DNA of 64,000 nucleotides. Source: Streptomyces sp. ISL-43. GTDB taxonomy: Bacteria > Actinomycetota > Actinomycetes > Streptomycetales > Streptomycetaceae. Numbering within the stretch: position 1 is the stretch's first letter; each line of letters begins with the position of its first letter. A model generated the notes under the pieces. The model did no database searches and was not told the origin of the DNA. It saw only the letters and a program-made list of their open reading frames with translations. A program made the translations under genes and the position numbers. This document shows positions 32,241 to 41,440 of the stretch, one piece after another. The stretch lies in the NCBI RefSeq assembly GCF_018614195.1, contig NZ_JAGGOT010000029.1, positions 186,001 to 250,000 on the forward strand. Direction: 5' to 3'.

Positions 32241-32630
32241 CTACTCCTTGAAGCCGCCGTACGGGCGGGTGATCAGTTCCATCCCGTGCCCCGAGGGATC
32301 CGCGAAGTACACGCCGCGGCCGCCGTCGTTGTGGTTGATCTCGCCGGGGCGCAGCCCGTGGGGGTCGGCGAAGTAGGTGATCTTCGCCCGCTTGATCTTC
32401 TCGAAGGCCTCGTCGAACTCGGCCTCGGAGACGAGGAACGCGTAGTGCTGTGCGGTGATGGACTCGGCCGGAATGGTCGCGAAGTCCAGGGTGACGCCGT
32501 TGGAGATCTCGATCGGGATGAAGGGGCCCCACGGGGCTCCGACCTCCAAGCCGAGGAAGTACGCCAGGAATTCGGCTGACTCCCGGTTGTCACGGGAGTG
32601 GATGATCGTGTGGTTGAGCTGGATCGCCAT
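32241..32630 (-). CDS. VOC family protein (glyoxalase/dioxygenase superfamily)
   Basis: The 129-residue single VOC unit has paired beta-alpha-beta-beta-beta modules. The first begins MAIQLNHTIIHSRDNRESAE with a metal-ligand His, and the middle has QHYAFLVSEAEFDEAF with another. The end, YFADPSGHGMELITRPYGG, holds the metal-binding Glu. GGRGVYFADP is the usual turn. Such enzymes use a divalent metal for isomerisation, dioxygenation or antibiotic sequestration, and the substrate is unknown. The ATG at 32630 follows GGAGG by 10 bases. It stands alone, converging on the DUF6313 pair. Confidence 0.88.
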   Translation of the reverse strand: MAIQLNHTIIHSRDNRESAEFLAYFLGLEVGAPWGPFIPIEISNGVTLDFATIPAESITAQHYAFLVSEAEFDEAFEKIKRAKITYFADPHGLRPGEINHNDGGRGVYFADPSGHGMELITRPYGGFKE

Positions 32631-32765
32631 GAGTGAATGCCTCCGAAAGGCACGTCTCGGCACCTCCATGCCTCACCCAGCCGGTGACCGACACGCGATG
32701 CCGCGACATGATCCTAAACACCCCCTACGGGTGGAGTCCAGTGCATTCGGGTGGACCGGCGGGCC

Positions 32766-34394
32766 TCACGAGCCCGAACCCCCGTACACCGCCTTCACGT
32801 TGTCCTGCGCCGGACGCGCCCGTCCCGCCGGGCCGGCGGCGAAGGCGCGGAGCAGGTTCTCCGTCACCCGCGTCGTCAGGGCGCCGGAGCGCGCGTCCAG
32901 GCCGTGGTTGGCGCCACTGCGGCCGTCCCCCGTCGCGTCGAGGGCCTCCACCCAGCGCATCGTGCCCGTCGCGAAGACGGCGGCGCCGCTCGGAACCGTG
33001 TAGTACGCCGTGTCCTGGTGGCTGGGACGGCCGTCGCACACCACGGGGGAGTGGGCCAGGATCTCGATCGGGCGCGGGGTCGTGAAACCGGTGTTGACCT
33101 TGTCGTACTCCACGCCGACCAGGTGCGCGAAGCTGTCACCCGCCTTCGCGCCGGTCCCCTCGAAGAGCCAGTGGCCCGGGTTGGTCACGACGTACGGGGC
33201 GTCCACCGGGTAGCCGTCGTAGATCACGCCGAGCAGCGAGCTCTCCGGGTCGGCGGCCGGCGGGGAACGGAAGTCGACGGTGGCGGGGTGGCCGCGTTTG
33301 AAACCGGGGTCCTGGTCGTAGGAGGACTTGTAGCAGACCACCGTGCGCTCCGGTCCCAGGTCGGAGGCCTCCAGCCGGATCCGGCGGTAGCAGCAGTTCG
33401 CGCCGAGGATCGCGATGTTGGTGCCGGAGTCCCGGGCGGCCGTGAAGTGCGCGCGCTGCTCGGGCGACCAGTACTCGTCGTGCCCCAGCGAGAGCACCGC
33501 CGATGCGCCCTCCAACAGCCGCTTCTCGCGGGCCACGTCGGTGGTCGTGGTGTACGCCAGGGGTATGCCGAGCCGTTCGGCGAGCGCGAGCAGCGGTGCC
33601 TCGTACACGAGGAACAGCCCCGCTCCGTCGTCGTACTCGTAGGGGCGGTCGAAGGTGACGGCGAGCGAGCGCGTGGCGTATCCGCCGCTGGGGCCGTCGT
33701 AGCTGCCGTAGCCGCCCCACCGGTTGTACGCCTGCCAGGTCGCCACCGCGTTGACGACGACGGTACGTCCCGCCGTGGCCGCGGACCGCACGGTGACGGG
33801 CACGAACCGCTGGCCCTCGCCGCCCTGTGCGTCGAGCCGAAGCAGGTAGCAGCCCTCGGGCCAGTCCTTGGTCTCGACGGTGGCGCTACGGGTCCACCGG
33901 GTGCGAACCATCCGGGTCGCGGAGTCCACCGTGTGGTCGGGCTGCCGTGCCCCGGGCAGGGCTTCGGAGCGCCAGACCAGGCGGGCCCGGGCGCCGCCGT
34001 ACCAGCCCATCCGGTAGGCGGAGACGGTGAACCGGGGCGCGGTGGTGGAGACGTACAGGCCGAAGGACTCGCCGGGCAGGACGCTGACCTTGTCGGCGAA
34101 GCCCTCGATGGCCCGCGCGGGCCCGGCCTTGGTGACCTGCCAGTCGGCGTTCCCCGGCCGGGCGTTCTCGGCCTTGACGTCGAAGCCGTGCGGCCCGTCC
34201 TTGTCCGGCGAGCCGGACGGCTTCGGGCTCTCGCCGGGCCCCGCCCCGTCCGCCCCGTCCGCACCGTCGGGCTTGCCCGCGCAGCCGGCCACGGCCCCCA
34301 GTCCGGCGGCGGTGGCCGCCGCCCCCGTCGCCAGCGCGAGGAACCGCCGCCTGCCTGCGCCGTCGCCGTCCCCGGCTATGTGCTCCTGATCCAT
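32766..34394 (-). CDS. Tat-exported lipoprotein with N,N-dimethylformamidase beta-subunit-like domain
   Basis: The 542-residue precursor has a GRRRFLALATGAAA Tat-type signal ending in the lipobox AVAGC. After an Asp/Gly/Pro linker comes a large domain resembling the C-terminal part of the dimethylformamidase large subunit. It carries GWYGGARARLVWRSEALPG, VVNAVATWQAYNRWGGYGSY, VLSLGHDEYWSPEQRAHFTA, AILGANCCYRRIRLE and NPGHWLFEGTGAKAGDSFA. Related lipoproteins are common in Streptomyces and have no proven substrate. Amide hydrolysis is possible but not shown. It lies 111 bases after the PL8 lyase on the same strand and may belong to that operon. Confidence 0.85.
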   Translation of the reverse strand: MDQEHIAGDGDGAGRRRFLALATGAAATAAGLGAVAGCAGKPDGADGADGAGPGESPKPSGSPDKDGPHGFDVKAENARPGNADWQVTKAGPARAIEGFADKVSVLPGESFGLYVSTTAPRFTVSAYRMGWYGGARARLVWRSEALPGARQPDHTVDSATRMVRTRWTRSATVETKDWPEGCYLLRLDAQGGEGQRFVPVTVRSAATAGRTVVVNAVATWQAYNRWGGYGSYDGPSGGYATRSLAVTFDRPYEYDDGAGLFLVYEAPLLALAERLGIPLAYTTTTDVAREKRLLEGASAVLSLGHDEYWSPEQRAHFTAARDSGTNIAILGANCCYRRIRLEASDLGPERTVVCYKSSYDQDPGFKRGHPATVDFRSPPAADPESSLLGVIYDGYPVDAPYVVTNPGHWLFEGTGAKAGDSFAHLVGVEYDKVNTGFTTPRPIEILAHSPVVCDGRPSHQDTAYYTVPSGAAVFATGTMRWVEALDATGDGRSGANHGLDARSGALTTRVTENLLRAFAAGPAGRARPAQDNVKAVYGGSGS

Positions 34395-34504
34395 GGAGGG
34401 CACGTTATGTCACACCATGGCCATCGCTTTTCCCGCCCCGCGGGGTGGCCCCGGATCACCCTCGGGGGCGCCACCGGAGCACTGCCGGAGTTCGCCGCCG
34501 GACG

Positions 34505-36898
34505 TCACCCCAGTCGCACCACCACCTCCTGGCCGGCCCCCTCCAGCGCGGCGAGGCTGCCGAAGCCGAGCTGCAGCCGCGTCCCCGTGGCCGCCGAGAC
34601 CACGCTGCCCGCCTGCGAGAGCACTTGGGCGACGGGCCGGTTCCACACCAGGGTCAGCGCCGTCAGCGTGCGCGTCGGATCCGAGACGCGCACCACCGCC
34701 GTGCCGTCGCCCCGCTCTCGCACCGTCACCGAACACGGCGCGCTCGCCTGCACCGCGCCGACCGTCGCCGCCTGCCAGAAGTTGATCCCGGTGAAGCCGA
34801 GCGAGCCGACCGCCACCCCCTGGGCGGTGACACTGTTGGAGAGCACCGTGAGCCATCCCGTCGCGGCGGCTCGCGCCGAGGTCTGGGCTGCCGTCGCGCC
34901 CGGCATCATCTGGTAGACGTAACCGCCGCCGACCGGATCCGTGCCGTGGTCGTACCAGAGGGTCAGATAGCGCCGGGTCAGCGCCGTGCCCGAAGCACTC
35001 CGGTTGATGTCGCTCCACTTGCCGGTGCGGGCCTCCCGCAGCGCCCTGAAGGTGCCCGAGCCCGACATCACATACCCGCCGAAGCCCGCCAGGTGCGCCC
35101 AGCCGGGCCCGGTGAAGGACCCGGTCCAGCCCAGCGTGGCCGGCTGGACCGTGCCGCCGACGGTCAGCGCGTGGGTGCCGGCCGCACCCAGGTTCCGGTT
35201 GTCGATGACCGAGTCGACCGCCGTGCCGTCGGTGGCGGTGATGCCCGCGCCCAGGCAGACGACCGTGTCGGCGAGGAAGAACCAGGACTTGCGCGCCGTG
35301 AGCGTGCTCCCCAGGCCCTTCAGATGCTGGCCCACCGACGCGAACTCCCCGTCGGTCGTGCCGCCCACCCACGTGACGTCCGGCCGCGATGCCCCCCAGT
35401 CGCCGCCCGCGCCGTCGGCCAGCGTTTTGCGCGAGACGGTGGTCCCCGGCAGCCGGTAGGGATTCACCGTGGGCCAGAAGGCATCCGAATACTGGCCGTT
35501 TCCGTACGTGGAGCCCCACCAGGAGAGCATGCCGCTGCCGGTGTGCCAGCCGCGCAGGTTCTCGCCGTTGCCCGTCTCGTAGTGGGTGATCCGCTTCGAG
35601 GCCATCGACAGCGAGGCCGCCCAGGCCGGCCGCCGGTGCGTGGCCCGGTCCATGGAGGGGAACAGCCGGTGTCCCACCGGCTCGGCCAGGGCGGTGACCG
35701 ACGCGTCCGCCGACACCTCGGCGAGCCGCGCCAGAGCGGACAGCGTCTGGGCGGTGTCCGCGAGCGGGGCGCTGTAGTAGTCACGTGCCGCCCAGCCCTT
35801 GACCAGCCCCCGCCAACGGGCCCGCTCCGCACTGCCGGCGCCCTCGCCGAGCAGCAGGATCGCGGCGAGTATGGCGTGCCCGCGGGTGTGGTCGTCCATC
35901 TGCACCCGGAGCGGGTCGGCCACCTGGACACCCCGGCTGGGTGCCCGCCCCGACACCGCGTCCATGACCAGCCCGTTGAACAGGAACGGCGCCCACGCGT
36001 GCTCGACCGCGTCGAAGACGGTCCGCGCCCCGGGATCCACGACCTCCCACGCCGTTCCCTTCAACAGCCCGAACAGCATGCCCAGTCCGCCGAGCATGAC
36101 CGACCCGTACGAGCCGGTGTACGCCACGTAGGAGTGCTGGATGAAGGAACCGTCGCGGTAGAGCCCGTCGCCGGTGGTGACGTACGGGAAGACCGGCGAG
36201 AGCGCGTCCCGGGCCAGGGCGATCTTCGCGTCGTCCCCGCCGACGACCCCGCGCAGTGCGAGCACCCGGCACAGGTCCACCCGGTTCGCCCCGGTGCTGG
36301 TCCCCGTGTACGAGCCGACGGCCGAATCCGGCACGAAGTGGTCCACGGCGGCGCAGTAGGCGCCGATCCGGGCGGCCGGCAGCCGGCCGTACAGGAGGAC
36401 GCAGATGTCGAGCAGCGCCTGGGGGGCGCCGATCTGCCAGCACCACCAGTTTCCGTACCGCGCCTGGGAGGCGTTGTAGACCTGCTCGTGCATGTGGTCC
36501 AGCCCGGTCAGCAGGGCCGTCAGCAGACCGGCGTCCTCGGTGAGTCCGGTCCCGGGCCGGACATACGCCTCCGCCATGCTCCGCAGCCGGTAGTAGCTCT
36601 GGGCCATCCACTCGGGGTCGGTGGTGAAGACCTGGTCGGGCCAGAGCGAACCGGCGGCCGGGGCCATCGAGGACCGCCACTGGCCGGCCTGTGCGCCCAG
36701 CGCCGCCAGCCGGCTTCGGAACGGCTCCGCGTCCGGGGAGAACCGGGCACCCAGGATCAGGCCCTGCCACACCGTGCGCATGGCGTCGTGGACTGAGGCC
36801 ACCGTCCCCGCGACCGCCGGGTAAGCGGGTGTGCCGAGCAGCACCACGCCTCCCCCCACTGCCGCGAGAAAGGCACGACGGTTCCACACTTCTGTCAT
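34505..36898 (-). CDS. PL8 family polysaccharide lyase (hyaluronate/chondroitin/xanthan lyase-like)
   Basis: This 797-residue enzyme has a Tat-type signal (WNRRAFLAAVGGGVVLLG). The alpha/alpha toroid carries NWWCWQIGAPQALLD (Asn) and DGSFIQHSYVAYTGSYG (catalytic His and Tyr). The central beta-sandwich carries ETGNGENLRGWHTGSGML, GDYWPTVNPYRLPGTTV-like FWPTVNPYRLPGTTVS, and a C-terminal beta domain. PL8 lyases cleave uronic-acid polysaccharides by beta-elimination. The substrate among hyaluronan, chondroitin and xanthan is not decidable by eye. It sits 89 bases after the TIM-barrel isomerase gene. A LacI-type operator half-match overlaps its 5' region and AGGAG precedes the ATG. Confidence 0.93.
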   Translation of the reverse strand: MTEVWNRRAFLAAVGGGVVLLGTPAYPAVAGTVASVHDAMRTVWQGLILGARFSPDAEPFRSRLAALGAQAGQWRSSMAPAAGSLWPDQVFTTDPEWMAQSYYRLRSMAEAYVRPGTGLTEDAGLLTALLTGLDHMHEQVYNASQARYGNWWCWQIGAPQALLDICVLLYGRLPAARIGAYCAAVDHFVPDSAVGSYTGTSTGANRVDLCRVLALRGVVGGDDAKIALARDALSPVFPYVTTGDGLYRDGSFIQHSYVAYTGSYGSVMLGGLGMLFGLLKGTAWEVVDPGARTVFDAVEHAWAPFLFNGLVMDAVSGRAPSRGVQVADPLRVQMDDHTRGHAILAAILLLGEGAGSAERARWRGLVKGWAARDYYSAPLADTAQTLSALARLAEVSADASVTALAEPVGHRLFPSMDRATHRRPAWAASLSMASKRITHYETGNGENLRGWHTGSGMLSWWGSTYGNGQYSDAFWPTVNPYRLPGTTVSRKTLADGAGGDWGASRPDVTWVGGTTDGEFASVGQHLKGLGSTLTARKSWFFLADTVVCLGAGITATDGTAVDSVIDNRNLGAAGTHALTVGGTVQPATLGWTGSFTGPGWAHLAGFGGYVMSGSGTFRALREARTGKWSDINRSASGTALTRRYLTLWYDHGTDPVGGGYVYQMMPGATAAQTSARAAATGWLTVLSNSVTAQGVAVGSLGFTGINFWQAATVGAVQASAPCSVTVRERGDGTAVVRVSDPTRTLTALTLVWNRPVAQVLSQAGSVVSAATGTRLQLGFGSLAALEGAGQEVVVRLG

Positions 36899-36914
36899 CG
36901 CAGTCTCCTTTGAC

Positions 36915-36926
36915 TGAAACGCTTCC
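36915..36926. promoter_or_regulatory. LacI-family operator-like site before the PL8 lyase
   Basis: TGAAACGCTTCC is an imperfect palindrome centred on CG. It shares the GAAA-GC-CTT core with the two GAAAGCGCTTTC sites at 40.2 kb. It lies 17 bases before the lyase start, near the ribosome binding site. Confidence 0.4.
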
Positions 36927-36987
36927 GGTCCCCGTGGTCCCCCGCTGATCCCCTGTCCCCGCCACTCTCCTCACCGCGCCCCGCGCC

Positions 36988-37827
36988 TCACACGACGTGC
37001 TCGCGGTAGCGCTCGATCACCTCCCCCAGCACCTCCCCACCGTCCCGGTCCCAGAGCCCCGGATTGAAGATCTCCACCTCTACCGGACCCCGGTACCCGG
37101 CGGCGTCGGTCAGCTCCCGGAAGGCCCGAAGGTCGATCGAGCCGTCACCCAGCTGCCCCCGGCCGAGCAGTACGCCCTCGGGGAGCGGGGTCACCCAGTC
37201 GGCGACCTGGACGGACATGATGCGCCCGCCCTCGCCGGCCCGCCGCACTTCGGCGGGGAGCCGCTCGTCCCACCACAGGTGGTAGGAATCGACCACCACC
37301 CCCACCCGCTCCGCGGGGAACTGCTCGGCGATGTCCAGGGCCTGGCCGAGCGTGGAGACCACGCACCGGTCCGCCGCGTACATCGGATGCAGCGGCTCGA
37401 TCCCCAGCCGTACCCCGAACCCGGCGGCATACGGGGCCAGCTCGCCCAGGATGTCGGCGATCCGCCGCCGGGCGCCCGCCAGATCCCGGTCGCCGTCCGG
37501 CAGTCCGCCCGAGACCAGGACCAGCACATCGGCCCCCAGCCCGGCGGCCTCCTCCACGGCCCGGCGGTTGTCCTCGAGGGCGGCGGCGCGACCCGCCGGG
37601 TCGGCGACGGTGAAGAAGCCGCCCCGGCACAGCGAGCTGACCCGCAGCCCCGCCCCGGCGACCAGCTTCGCCGTCTCCCGCACCCCGAACCGCCGCACCG
37701 GATCCCGCCACAGCCCGACCGCGCCCACCCCCGCCGCCGTGCACCCGGCGACCAGTTCGGGCAGCGACCACTGGCGGATCGTCTCCTGGTTCAGGCTGAA
37801 GCGGGCCGGCGCCGGTGCCCGGTTCAC
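36988..37827 (-). CDS. sugar phosphate isomerase/epimerase (xylose isomerase-like TIM barrel)
   Basis: This 279-residue TIM barrel has the metal-dependent isomerase motifs. The ligand Glu is in GVRLGIEPLHPMYAA, the D-x-x-H pair in VGVVVDSYHLWWDE, SVQVADWVTPLPEG follows, and the last Glu is in GPVEVEIFNPGLW. The family interconverts sugars, keto-sugars or inosose compounds using a divalent metal. The GTG overlaps the DUF993 stop by 4 bases (GTGA), so translation is coupled. It is the third gene of the LacI-flanked operon and likely acts on the product of the oxidoreductase or feeds the aldolase. Confidence 0.9.
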   Translation of the reverse strand: MNRAPAPARFSLNQETIRQWSLPELVAGCTAAGVGAVGLWRDPVRRFGVRETAKLVAGAGLRVSSLCRGGFFTVADPAGRAAALEDNRRAVEEAAGLGADVLVLVSGGLPDGDRDLAGARRRIADILGELAPYAAGFGVRLGIEPLHPMYAADRCVVSTLGQALDIAEQFPAERVGVVVDSYHLWWDERLPAEVRRAGEGGRIMSVQVADWVTPLPEGVLLGRGQLGDGSIDLRAFRELTDAAGYRGPVEVEIFNPGLWDRDGGEVLGEVIERYREHVV

Positions 37828-38981
37828 GACTCCACCCCGTACAGCGAGAGCAGCTGCCGCATCCGGGCCTCCGCGAGCTCCGGATCAGGGAACAGGCCCA
37901 GATCGTCGGCCATCTCGTACGCGCTCGACAGGTGGGGGAGCGAGCGGGCCGAGTGCAGGCCGCCCACCATCGCGAAGTGCTCCTGGTACCCCGCCAGCCA
38001 GGCCAGCAGGACGACCCCCGTCTTGTAGTAGCGGGTGGGCGGCGCGAACAGGTGCCGCGACAGCGCCACCGTCGGATCCAGCAGCTCCCGGAACCCCGTC
38101 GGATCACCCTGGTCGAGGGAGAGTGCCGCGCGGGCCGCGATCGGGGCGATCGGATCGAAGATCCCCAGCAGGGCGTCGCTCGACAGCTCCCCGTCCCCGG
38201 CGATCAGCTCCGGATAGTGGTAGTCGTCGCCCGTGTAGCAGCGCACCCCCGCCGGCAGCCGCCGCCGGATGTCCACCTCGCGCCCGGCGTTGAGCAACGA
38301 GACCTTGATCCCCTCGACCTTCTCCGGAAACCCCGAAACGATCTTCAGGAAGACGTCCGTGGCCTCGTCCAGGTCCTCGTGCCCCCAGTACCCCTCCAGC
38401 GCAGGGTCGAACATCGGCCCCAGCCAGTGCAGGACGACCGGCCGCGCGCTCTGGCGCAACAGCCCCCCGTACACCTCCAGATAGTCCTCGGGGCCGCGCG
38501 CCGCGGCGGCCAGGGCCCGCGAGGCCATCAGCACGGCCCCCGCCCCGCACGCCTCGACATGCGCCAGCTGCTCCTCGTACGCCGCGGTGACGGCGGCCAG
38601 GGGGTGCACCGTGTCCGCGGCCAGCTGGTCGGTGCCCGCACCGCAGACGATCCGGCCGCCCACCGACCGGGCCTCGGCGGCCGACCGGCGGATCAGCTCC
38701 GCCGCGCCCGGCCAGTCCAGACCCATCCCCCGCTGCGCCGTGTCCATGGCTTCGGCGACCCCGAGGCCCTGCGCCCACAGCCGGTGCCGGAAGGCCAGCG
38801 TGGTCTCCCAGTCGATCACCGGCTCCGAGTCGGCCGAGGCGGAGAGCGGATCGGCGACCACGTGCGCGGCCGCGTGGAAAGCGCGGCTGTGGGCCGGACC
38901 GCAGCTCAGCGGAGCCAGCGGGGCGACGGTCGGCGAGTGCAGGCGGAAACCGCCGTCCACCGACGGAAGGCGGATGCTCAC
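37824..38981 (-). CDS. DUF993 family, dihydrodipicolinate-synthase-like putative aldolase
   Basis: This 385-residue protein follows the DUF993 pattern: HVVADPLS, then IDWETTLAFRHRLWAQGLGV, AEAMDTAQRGMGLDWPGAAE and ELIRRSAAEARSVGG. In the second half, KVEGIKVSLLNAGRE places Lys226 where DHDPS/KDG-aldolase enzymes have the Schiff-base lysine, and VVLHWLGPMFDPALEGYW precedes it. It is therefore a plausible class-I aldolase or lyase acting on a keto-acid, but no activity is established for DUF993. It is coupled by GTGA overlaps both to the Gfo/Idh gene upstream and to the isomerase gene downstream, so all three are made together. Confidence 0.85.
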   Translation of the reverse strand: MSIRLPSVDGGFRLHSPTVAPLAPLSCGPAHSRAFHAAAHVVADPLSASADSEPVIDWETTLAFRHRLWAQGLGVAEAMDTAQRGMGLDWPGAAELIRRSAAEARSVGGRIVCGAGTDQLAADTVHPLAAVTAAYEEQLAHVEACGAGAVLMASRALAAAARGPEDYLEVYGGLLRQSARPVVLHWLGPMFDPALEGYWGHEDLDEATDVFLKIVSGFPEKVEGIKVSLLNAGREVDIRRRLPAGVRCYTGDDYHYPELIAGDGELSSDALLGIFDPIAPIAARAALSLDQGDPTGFRELLDPTVALSRHLFAPPTRYYKTGVVLLAWLAGYQEHFAMVGGLHSARSLPHLSSAYEMADDLGLFPDPELAEARMRQLLSLYGVES

Positions 38982-40129
38982 AACGTCACCTCCGGAACCG
39001 TGAGCCGGCGGCCCTCGGCCGAGGAGCGCAGTCCGAGGTCGGCGAGCTGCACTCCGCGGGCCCCGGCCAGCAGGTCCCACTGCCAGGGCTCGTCCAGCAC
39101 GACATGGCGCAGGAACAGCTCCCACTGGGCCTTGAAGCCGTTGTCCGCGGGGTCGTTGTCCGGGACCTCCTGCCACTGGTCACGGAACCGCTCGGTCAGC
39201 GGCAGGTCCGGATTCCAGACCGGCTTCGGCGTCGCCGCGCGGTGCTGGATCCGGCAGCCGCGCAGTCCGGCGACCGCCGAACCGTGCGTGCCGTCGACCT
39301 GGAACTCCACCAGCTCGTCGCGGTTGACCCGGACCGCCCAGGAGGAGTTGATCTGCGCGACCGCGCCGCCCTCCAGCTCGAAGGTCCCGTACGCGGCGTC
39401 GTCCGCCGTGGCCTCGTACGGCTTGCCCTCCTCGTCCCAGCGACGGCCGATGTGCGTGCGCGTCAGCGCCTGCACCGTGCGGACCCGGCCGAACAGCTCG
39501 TGCAGCAGGTACTCCCAGTGCGGGAACATGTCGGCGACGATGCCGCCGCCGGCCTGCGTCCGGTAGTTCCACGACGGCCGCTGGGCGGGCTGCCAGTCGC
39601 CCTCGAAGACCCAGTAGCCGAACTCACCGCGCACGGACAGGATCTCGCCGAAGAAACCGCCGTCGATGAGCCGCTTGAGCTTCAGCAGGCCCGGCAGGAA
39701 CAGCTTGTCCTGCACCACCCCGTGCTTGACCCCGGCCGTGTCGGCCAGCCGGGCGAGCTCCAGCGAGGACGTGAAGGTCAGGGCGGTGGGCTTCTCGCAG
39801 TACACGTGCTTGCCGGCCGCTATGGCCCGGCGCACGGCCGCCTCCCGGGCACTGGTGACCTGCGCGTCGAAGTAGACCTCGACCTCGGGATCGGCCAGGA
39901 CGGCGTCCAGGTCCGTGCTGACGTGCTCCAGCCCGTGCCGCTCGGCTATGGCCCGCAGGGCCGCCTCGCGGCGCCCGACCAGCACCGGCTCGGGCCACAG
40001 TGCCGTGCCGTCGCCGAGGTCGAGCCCGCCCTGCTCGCGCAGTGCGAGCAGGGAGCGGACCAGGTGCTGGCGGTATCCCATCCGCCCGGTGACGCCGTTC
40101 ATGGCGATCTTGATCGTCCTGCGCTGCAC
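38978..40129 (-). CDS. Gfo/Idh/MocA family NAD(P)-dependent oxidoreductase
   Basis: This 383-residue enzyme has an N-terminal Rossmann domain beginning IKIAMNGVTGRMGYRQHLVR, an AGKHVYCEKPTALTF motif with the EKP catalytic lysine, and a C-terminal alpha/beta domain (GGGIVADMFPHWEYLLHELFG) with the substrate His. The family oxidises sugar or cyclitol hydroxyls, often at C3, with NAD+. GGAGGGGG lies 5 bases before the GTG. It is first in the operon, 63 bases from a perfect palindromic operator, and divergent from the LacI gene. In family contexts, Gfo/Idh enzymes next to xylose-isomerase-like barrels often make and process 3-keto sugars. Confidence 0.92.
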   Translation of the reverse strand: MQRRTIKIAMNGVTGRMGYRQHLVRSLLALREQGGLDLGDGTALWPEPVLVGRREAALRAIAERHGLEHVSTDLDAVLADPEVEVYFDAQVTSAREAAVRRAIAAGKHVYCEKPTALTFTSSLELARLADTAGVKHGVVQDKLFLPGLLKLKRLIDGGFFGEILSVRGEFGYWVFEGDWQPAQRPSWNYRTQAGGGIVADMFPHWEYLLHELFGRVRTVQALTRTHIGRRWDEEGKPYEATADDAAYGTFELEGGAVAQINSSWAVRVNRDELVEFQVDGTHGSAVAGLRGCRIQHRAATPKPVWNPDLPLTERFRDQWQEVPDNDPADNGFKAQWELFLRHVVLDEPWQWDLLAGARGVQLADLGLRSSAEGRRLTVPEVTL

Positions 40130-40191
40130 GGTGTCCCCCTCCTTCGTCTTGTGCGATGTCGCTGTACGGAGTTGCAGGGAAAGCCGCGATA

Positions 40192-40203
40192 GAAAGCGCT
40201 TTC
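40192..40203. promoter_or_regulatory. LacI operator O1 (perfect palindrome)
   Basis: GAAAGCGCTTTC, preceded by GATA, lies 63 bases upstream of the Gfo/Idh gene. It is a perfect 12-base palindrome with the central CG typical of LacI-family operators. Confidence 0.85.
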
Positions 40204-40259
40204 ACCGCGATCAGGCTAGGGCCGCGCAACACGACGGTGCAAGACTCTTACGGGTGATA

Positions 40260-40271
40260 GAAAGCGCTTTC
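40260..40271. promoter_or_regulatory. LacI operator O2 (perfect palindrome)
   Basis: This is a second identical GAAAGCGCTTTC, again preceded by GATA, 68 bases from the first and 72 bases before the LacI gene. The two spaced copies would allow cooperative binding or a DNA loop controlling both directions. Confidence 0.85.
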
Positions 40272-40342
40272 TCAATCGGGGAGTATGGAGATCCACACAC
40301 CGGATGAGACGATGACCGGGGACGATCGGAAGGAGGGGTCTG

Positions 40343-41440
40343 ATGGCGGTCACACTCGCCGAAGTGGCGGTGCGGGCAGGGGTGTCGCCCGCGACGGTCT
40401 CGCGCGTACTCAACGGCGGATACCCGGTGGCCGGCGCTACCCGGACACGAGTGGAGCAAGCGGTCGAGGACCTCGGCTACATCGCCAACGGCCCCGCGCG
40501 GGCCCTCGCCGCGGCCACCTCCGACCTCGTCGGCGTCCTCGTCCACGACGTCGCCGACAGCTTCTTCGGGATCCTCGCGGGTGCCCTGCAAAGCGCCCTG
40601 GCGCCCAGCGGCCGAGGCGACGCCCGCAGACTCGCCGTCGTCTGCAACACCGAGGGAGACCCGGCCGCCGAGCTCGCCTACCTCGCCCTCCTCGAGGGCC
40701 AGCGGGCCGGCGGGGTCGTCCTGACCGGCGGAGCCGTCGAGGAACCGGAGCACACCCGGGCACTCGCCGCCCGCCTCGCGCGGATCGCGGCCACCGGCGC
40801 CCCGGTGGTCCTGTGCGGCCGCCCCCCGCTGCCCATGCCCGCCGGACTCCCCGTCGCCACCGTCATGTTCGACGACCGCGCCGGCGCCTTCCGGCTCACC
40901 GAACACCTGCTGGCGCTGGGCCACCGACAGATCGCCTACGTCGCCGGCCCGCCCGGGCTGAGCACCACCCGGGAGCGGCTCGCCGGGCACCGGGACGCCC
41001 TGGGCCACCACGACCCCGCACTGCCCGGGCGGTGTGCCGCCCTGACCGTGCACGCCGGGTTCGAGCGCTCCGCGGGGTACGACGCCACCCGCGAACTGCT
41101 GCGCCGAGGAGCCCCCTTCACCGCCGTCGCCGCGGCCAACGACACCGTCGCCACCGGGGTCGCCGCCGCCCTGCGCGAAGCCGGCCTGCGGATACCCGAG
41201 GACGTCTCCGTCGCCGGTTTCGACGACCTGCCCGTCTGCGTCGACACGGCACCCGCCCTCACCACGGTCCGGGTGCCGCTGCGCGAAGCCGGCGTGCTCG
41301 CCGCCCAGCTCGTCACGGGCCGCAGGGCGCTGCCCCCGGGCGGCATCACCACCCTGCCGGCCGAGCTGATGGTGCGCGGATCAACCGCACCGCCGCCCGC
41401 ATCACCGCGGGCCACCGCCACCGAGGGGAGCCGCCCGTGA
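40343..41440 (+). CDS. LacI family transcriptional regulator
   Basis: This 365-residue repressor starts with the LacI HTH and hinge (VTLAEVAVRAGVSPATVSRV, then LNGGYPVAGATRTRVEQAV). The periplasmic-binding-protein-like effector domain carries LVGVLVHDVADSFFGIL, HLLALGHRQIAYVAGP, FTAVAAANDTVATGVAAAL and SVAGFDDLPVCVDTAPALTTVRVPL. The effector is likely a sugar or keto-sugar of the pathway encoded around it. Two perfect palindromes upstream predict autoregulation and control of the divergent operon. The stop overlaps the next GTG (GTGA). GGAGG lies 7 bases before the ATG. Confidence 0.95.
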   Translation: MAVTLAEVAVRAGVSPATVSRVLNGGYPVAGATRTRVEQAVEDLGYIANGPARALAAATSDLVGVLVHDVADSFFGILAGALQSALAPSGRGDARRLAVVCNTEGDPAAELAYLALLEGQRAGGVVLTGGAVEEPEHTRALAARLARIAATGAPVVLCGRPPLPMPAGLPVATVMFDDRAGAFRLTEHLLALGHRQIAYVAGPPGLSTTRERLAGHRDALGHHDPALPGRCAALTVHAGFERSAGYDATRELLRRGAPFTAVAAANDTVATGVAAALREAGLRIPEDVSVAGFDDLPVCVDTAPALTTVRVPLREAGVLAAQLVTGRRALPPGGITTLPAELMVRGSTAPPPASPRATATEGSRP

